In this document: positions 6,607 through 7,942 of the stretch, piece by piece
Position numbering within the stretch: position 1 is the first letter of the stretch
Layout: each line of letters opens with the position of its first letter
NCBI GenBank assembly: GCA_905235885.1
Contig: CAJONM010000059.1
Location: forward strand, 1 to 7,942
Reading direction: 5' to 3'
Length of the DNA: 7,942 nt
Source of the DNA: an uncultured Clostridia bacterium
GTDB taxonomy: Bacteria > Bacillota > Clostridia > UBA1381
Position numbers and translations under genes: made by a program
The notes under the pieces: generated by a model
What the model was told of the DNA's origin: nothing
The model's input: the letters and a program-made list of their open reading frames with translations, nothing else
Databases searched by the model: none

Positions 6607-7809
6607 ATGAAAGATTATATTAAGATCGATGATCCGAAAAAATGCTGCGGCTGCGGCGCTTGCGCGAATATCTGTCCGCGAGACGCGATAGAGATGAAGG
6701 AAGACGAAATGGGATTTATATTTCCTGCCGTTGACGAGTCCAAGTGCATAAAATGCGGATTGTGCCGCGCTGTGTGCGTTTTTTGCGATAAGGGAGCATA
6801 CGAGAACGGTGAGCCGCTTGTATATGCCGCCGCATCAAAGAACAAAGATGTGATTATGCAGTCCTCCTCAGGAGGTATATTTACCGAGCTTGCCGAGGCA
6901 ATACTCGATAAGGGCGGCGCGGTATTCGGCGCGGCGTGGGCCGATGATCTGTCGCTGCATCATATCTGCGTAGAAAACAAGGATGACATCGCAAAACTGC
7001 GCGGTTCAAAATATGTTCAAAGCTCAACGGATATGACTTTCAGACGGGTAAAGGAGCTTCTCGACGACGGAAAATACATATGCTATTCGGGAACGCCTTG
7101 CCAGATAGCAGGTCTTAGGGCATTTTTGAAAAAGGATTACGACAATCTTCTCACGCTCGATCTCATATGCCATGGCGTGCCGAGCGTAAAGATGCTGCAA
7201 GAGGATCTGTCATATGTGTCGGGAAAGAAGAAGATCAATATCAGCGCCGTCAGGTTCAGAGATAAGAATTTCGGCTGGGGCGTAAACGGATCGGTATCGG
7301 ACGGCAGCTCAAAGGTGAAATATAATTCCGACTCATCGCCGTACTATTTTTATTTTCTCAGCGGCGAGCTGTATCGGGAAAGCTGCTATAACTGCCGTTT
7401 CCCGTCAGAGGGGCGGCAGGGAGATATAACACTCGGCGATTACTGGGGAATAAAACGGGAGCTTGTCTCCGATATGGGAGATGTCGATGTTGATAAGGGC
7501 GTTTCCTGTCTGCTTGTAAATACGGAAAAGGGCAAGCGTTGGCTCAAAGAGATAGAAAACCGGCTGCATATCGCCCCATCCGACAGGCGGAGTGCCGAGC
7601 AGAGGAACAAGCAGCTTACCCGTCCGAGCGTGCCCATGCCTGAACATACCGCGCTGTCGGAGATGTACAGGGAAAAGGGTTATGACGCGTTTTTGTACTG
7701 GTATAAAAAGAATTACAAGAAGCATATCGTCAGATATGCGAAAAATCTGATACCGCGCAAAATGAAGCGGAAGCTGATGCAGGTATACAGCAGTATCAAA
7801 TACAGATAA
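6607..7809 (+). CDS. Coenzyme F420 hydrogenase/dehydrogenase beta-subunit-like iron-sulfur flavoprotein
   Basis: A 400-residue soluble protein related to FrhB (PF04422/PF04432) with an N-terminal ferredoxin module. Cluster motif 1 is C13-x2-C16-x2-C19-x3-C23-P; motif 2 is C47-x2-C50-x2-C53-x3-C57, followed by Val instead of the usual Pro and by another Cys at 60. Then come the family hallmarks SSSGGIF (86-92), GAVFGAA (104-110), KLRGSKYVQS (130-139), SGTPCQIAGL (161-170), DLICHGVPS (185-193), a CYNC pair (260-263) and GDITLGDYWG (272-281). FrhB moves electrons between iron-sulfur clusters, FAD and F420; Clostridia are not known to make F420, so the partner is unknown. Homologues recur beside pyruvyl transferases in glycan loci, suggesting a redox step in a sugar or substituent pathway. 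The start at 6607 fits the family better; an in-frame ATG at 6583 adds eight residues. AAAGG (6586-6590) is 16 bases from 6607, a loose fit, so the start is uncertain. Confidence 0.9.
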   Translation: MKDYIKIDDPKKCCGCGACANICPRDAIEMKEDEMGFIFPAVDESKCIKCGLCRAVCVFCDKGAYENGEPLVYAAASKNKDVIMQSSSGGIFTELAEAILDKGGAVFGAAWADDLSLHHICVENKDDIAKLRGSKYVQSSTDMTFRRVKELLDDGKYICYSGTPCQIAGLRAFLKKDYDNLLTLDLICHGVPSVKMLQEDLSYVSGKKKINISAVRFRDKNFGWGVNGSVSDGSSKVKYNSDSSPYYFYFLSGELYRESCYNCRFPSEGRQGDITLGDYWGIKRELVSDMGDVDVDKGVSCLLVNTEKGKRWLKEIENRLHIAPSDRRSAEQRNKQLTRPSVPMPEHTALSEMYREKGYDAFLYWYKKNYKKHIVRYAKNLIPRKMKRKLMQVYSSIKYR

Positions 7810-7821
7810 AAAGAAGGGGGT

Positions 7822-7865
7822 GTAAAAAAGCAGAGCAGGATTTCATACCTGCTCTGCTTTTTTAC
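7822..7865. terminator. Strong intrinsic terminator, probably bidirectional
   Basis: A perfect 18-bp inverted repeat with an eight-base loop: arm 7822-7839, loop 7840-7847, arm 7848-7865. The core is a 10-bp GC-rich stem (7830-7839 with 7848-7857) flanked by A6 and T6, so a U-tract directly follows the core stem on either strand. It begins 12 bases after the stop of the F420-hydrogenase-beta-like gene. Confidence 0.93.
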
Positions 7866-7899
7866 TTTATAAGAAATTGCTTTCTTATAAAGTAAAAAA
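7858..7899. repeat. Second inverted repeat overlapping the terminator
   Basis: A perfect 19-bp inverted repeat with a four-base loop: arm 7858-7876, loop TTGC, arm 7881-7899. It is A/T-rich with T6 and A6 at its outer ends. Its left arm shares TTTTTTAC (7858-7865) with the right arm of the terminator, so the two full hairpins cannot form together. It could be a terminator for a leftward gene beyond the right edge, or part of a small repeat element. Confidence 0.85.
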
Positions 7900-7923
7900 T
7901 GATTTAATTGCCCGTGCGAAATA

Positions 7924-7940
7924 TCCGACCTATGGTCGGA
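7924..7940. repeat. GC-rich palindrome at the right edge
   Basis: TCCGACC (7924-7930), three-base loop TAT, then GGTCGGA (7934-7940). It lies two bases from the window end, so its context on the right is missing. It may be a protein binding site, a REP-like repeat or the start of another hairpin. The surrounding 7866-7942 shows no gene. Confidence 0.6.
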
Positions 7941-7942
7941 AA

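Noticed and set aside
7405..7725. A 106-codon open frame on the minus strand
   Set aside because: Shadow of the conserved C-terminal part of the F420-hydrogenase-beta-like gene.
1..7942. CRISPR array, tRNA, rRNA, transposase or insertion-sequence ends
   Set aside because: No regularly spaced direct repeats, no tRNA- or rRNA-like sequence, and no transposase-like frame were seen on either strand.

Overview
This window is part of a cell-surface polysaccharide (capsule or exopolysaccharide) biosynthesis locus, probably from a Gram-positive Clostridia member of the gut Oscillospiraceae/Ruminococcaceae type. The reasons are strong purine-rich Shine-Dalgarno sites, near-consensus SigA promoters with 17-bp spacers, A/T-flanked perfect-stem terminators, base composition that looks mid-40s % GC by eye (not counted), heavy use of the Ile codon ATA, and protein families typical of Firmicutes glycan loci. 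The genus is an inference and cannot be fixed from the sequence alone.

Layout. Bases 1-3955 (minus strand) form one operon. It reads leftwards from a promoter at 3927-3955: a Wzy-like membrane polymerase (2504-3886), an EpsF-like GT4 glycosyltransferase (1381-2487), a polysaccharide pyruvyl transferase family protein (254-1378), and the start of a serine-acetyltransferase-like O-acetyltransferase that runs off the left edge (1-291). Genes in this operon overlap or nearly abut, so translation is probably coupled. Bases 4048-5314 (plus strand) are a single-gene unit with a perfect-consensus promoter, a CDP-glycerol glycerophosphotransferase family protein (4104-5273) and a long-stem terminator. 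Bases 5321-6512 (minus strand) are a second GT4 glycosyltransferase with its own promoter. Bases 6531-7865 (plus strand) are a coenzyme-F420-hydrogenase-beta-like iron-sulfur flavoprotein (6607-7809) with its own promoter and a strong terminator. The last 77 bases (7866-7942) hold no gene but contain two further inverted repeats.

How the genes fit together (inference). The two GT4 enzymes would add sugars to a lipid-linked repeat unit, and the Wzy-like protein would polymerise the units. Three enzymes could decorate the polymer: glycerophosphate (CDP-glycerol transferase), a pyruvate ketal (pyruvyl transferase) and O-acetyl (acetyltransferase). The F420-hydrogenase-beta-like protein is a recurrent but functionally unexplained partner of pyruvyl transferases in such loci. 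No initiating phosphoglycosyl transferase, Wzx flippase, chain-length regulator or CDP-glycerol synthase lies in the window. They may be beyond the left edge or elsewhere in the genome.

The most unusual features are in the control DNA. Each of the four transcription units has its own recognisable 17-bp-spaced promoter. The divergent pair at 6484-6559 is packed back to back with a T10 tract inside one spacer. After the last gene, one TTTTTTAC segment can pair with either of two flanking partners, giving mutually exclusive hairpins. I did not see a clearly new multi-gene system. The best lead for unexplained biology is the F420-hydrogenase-beta-like protein.
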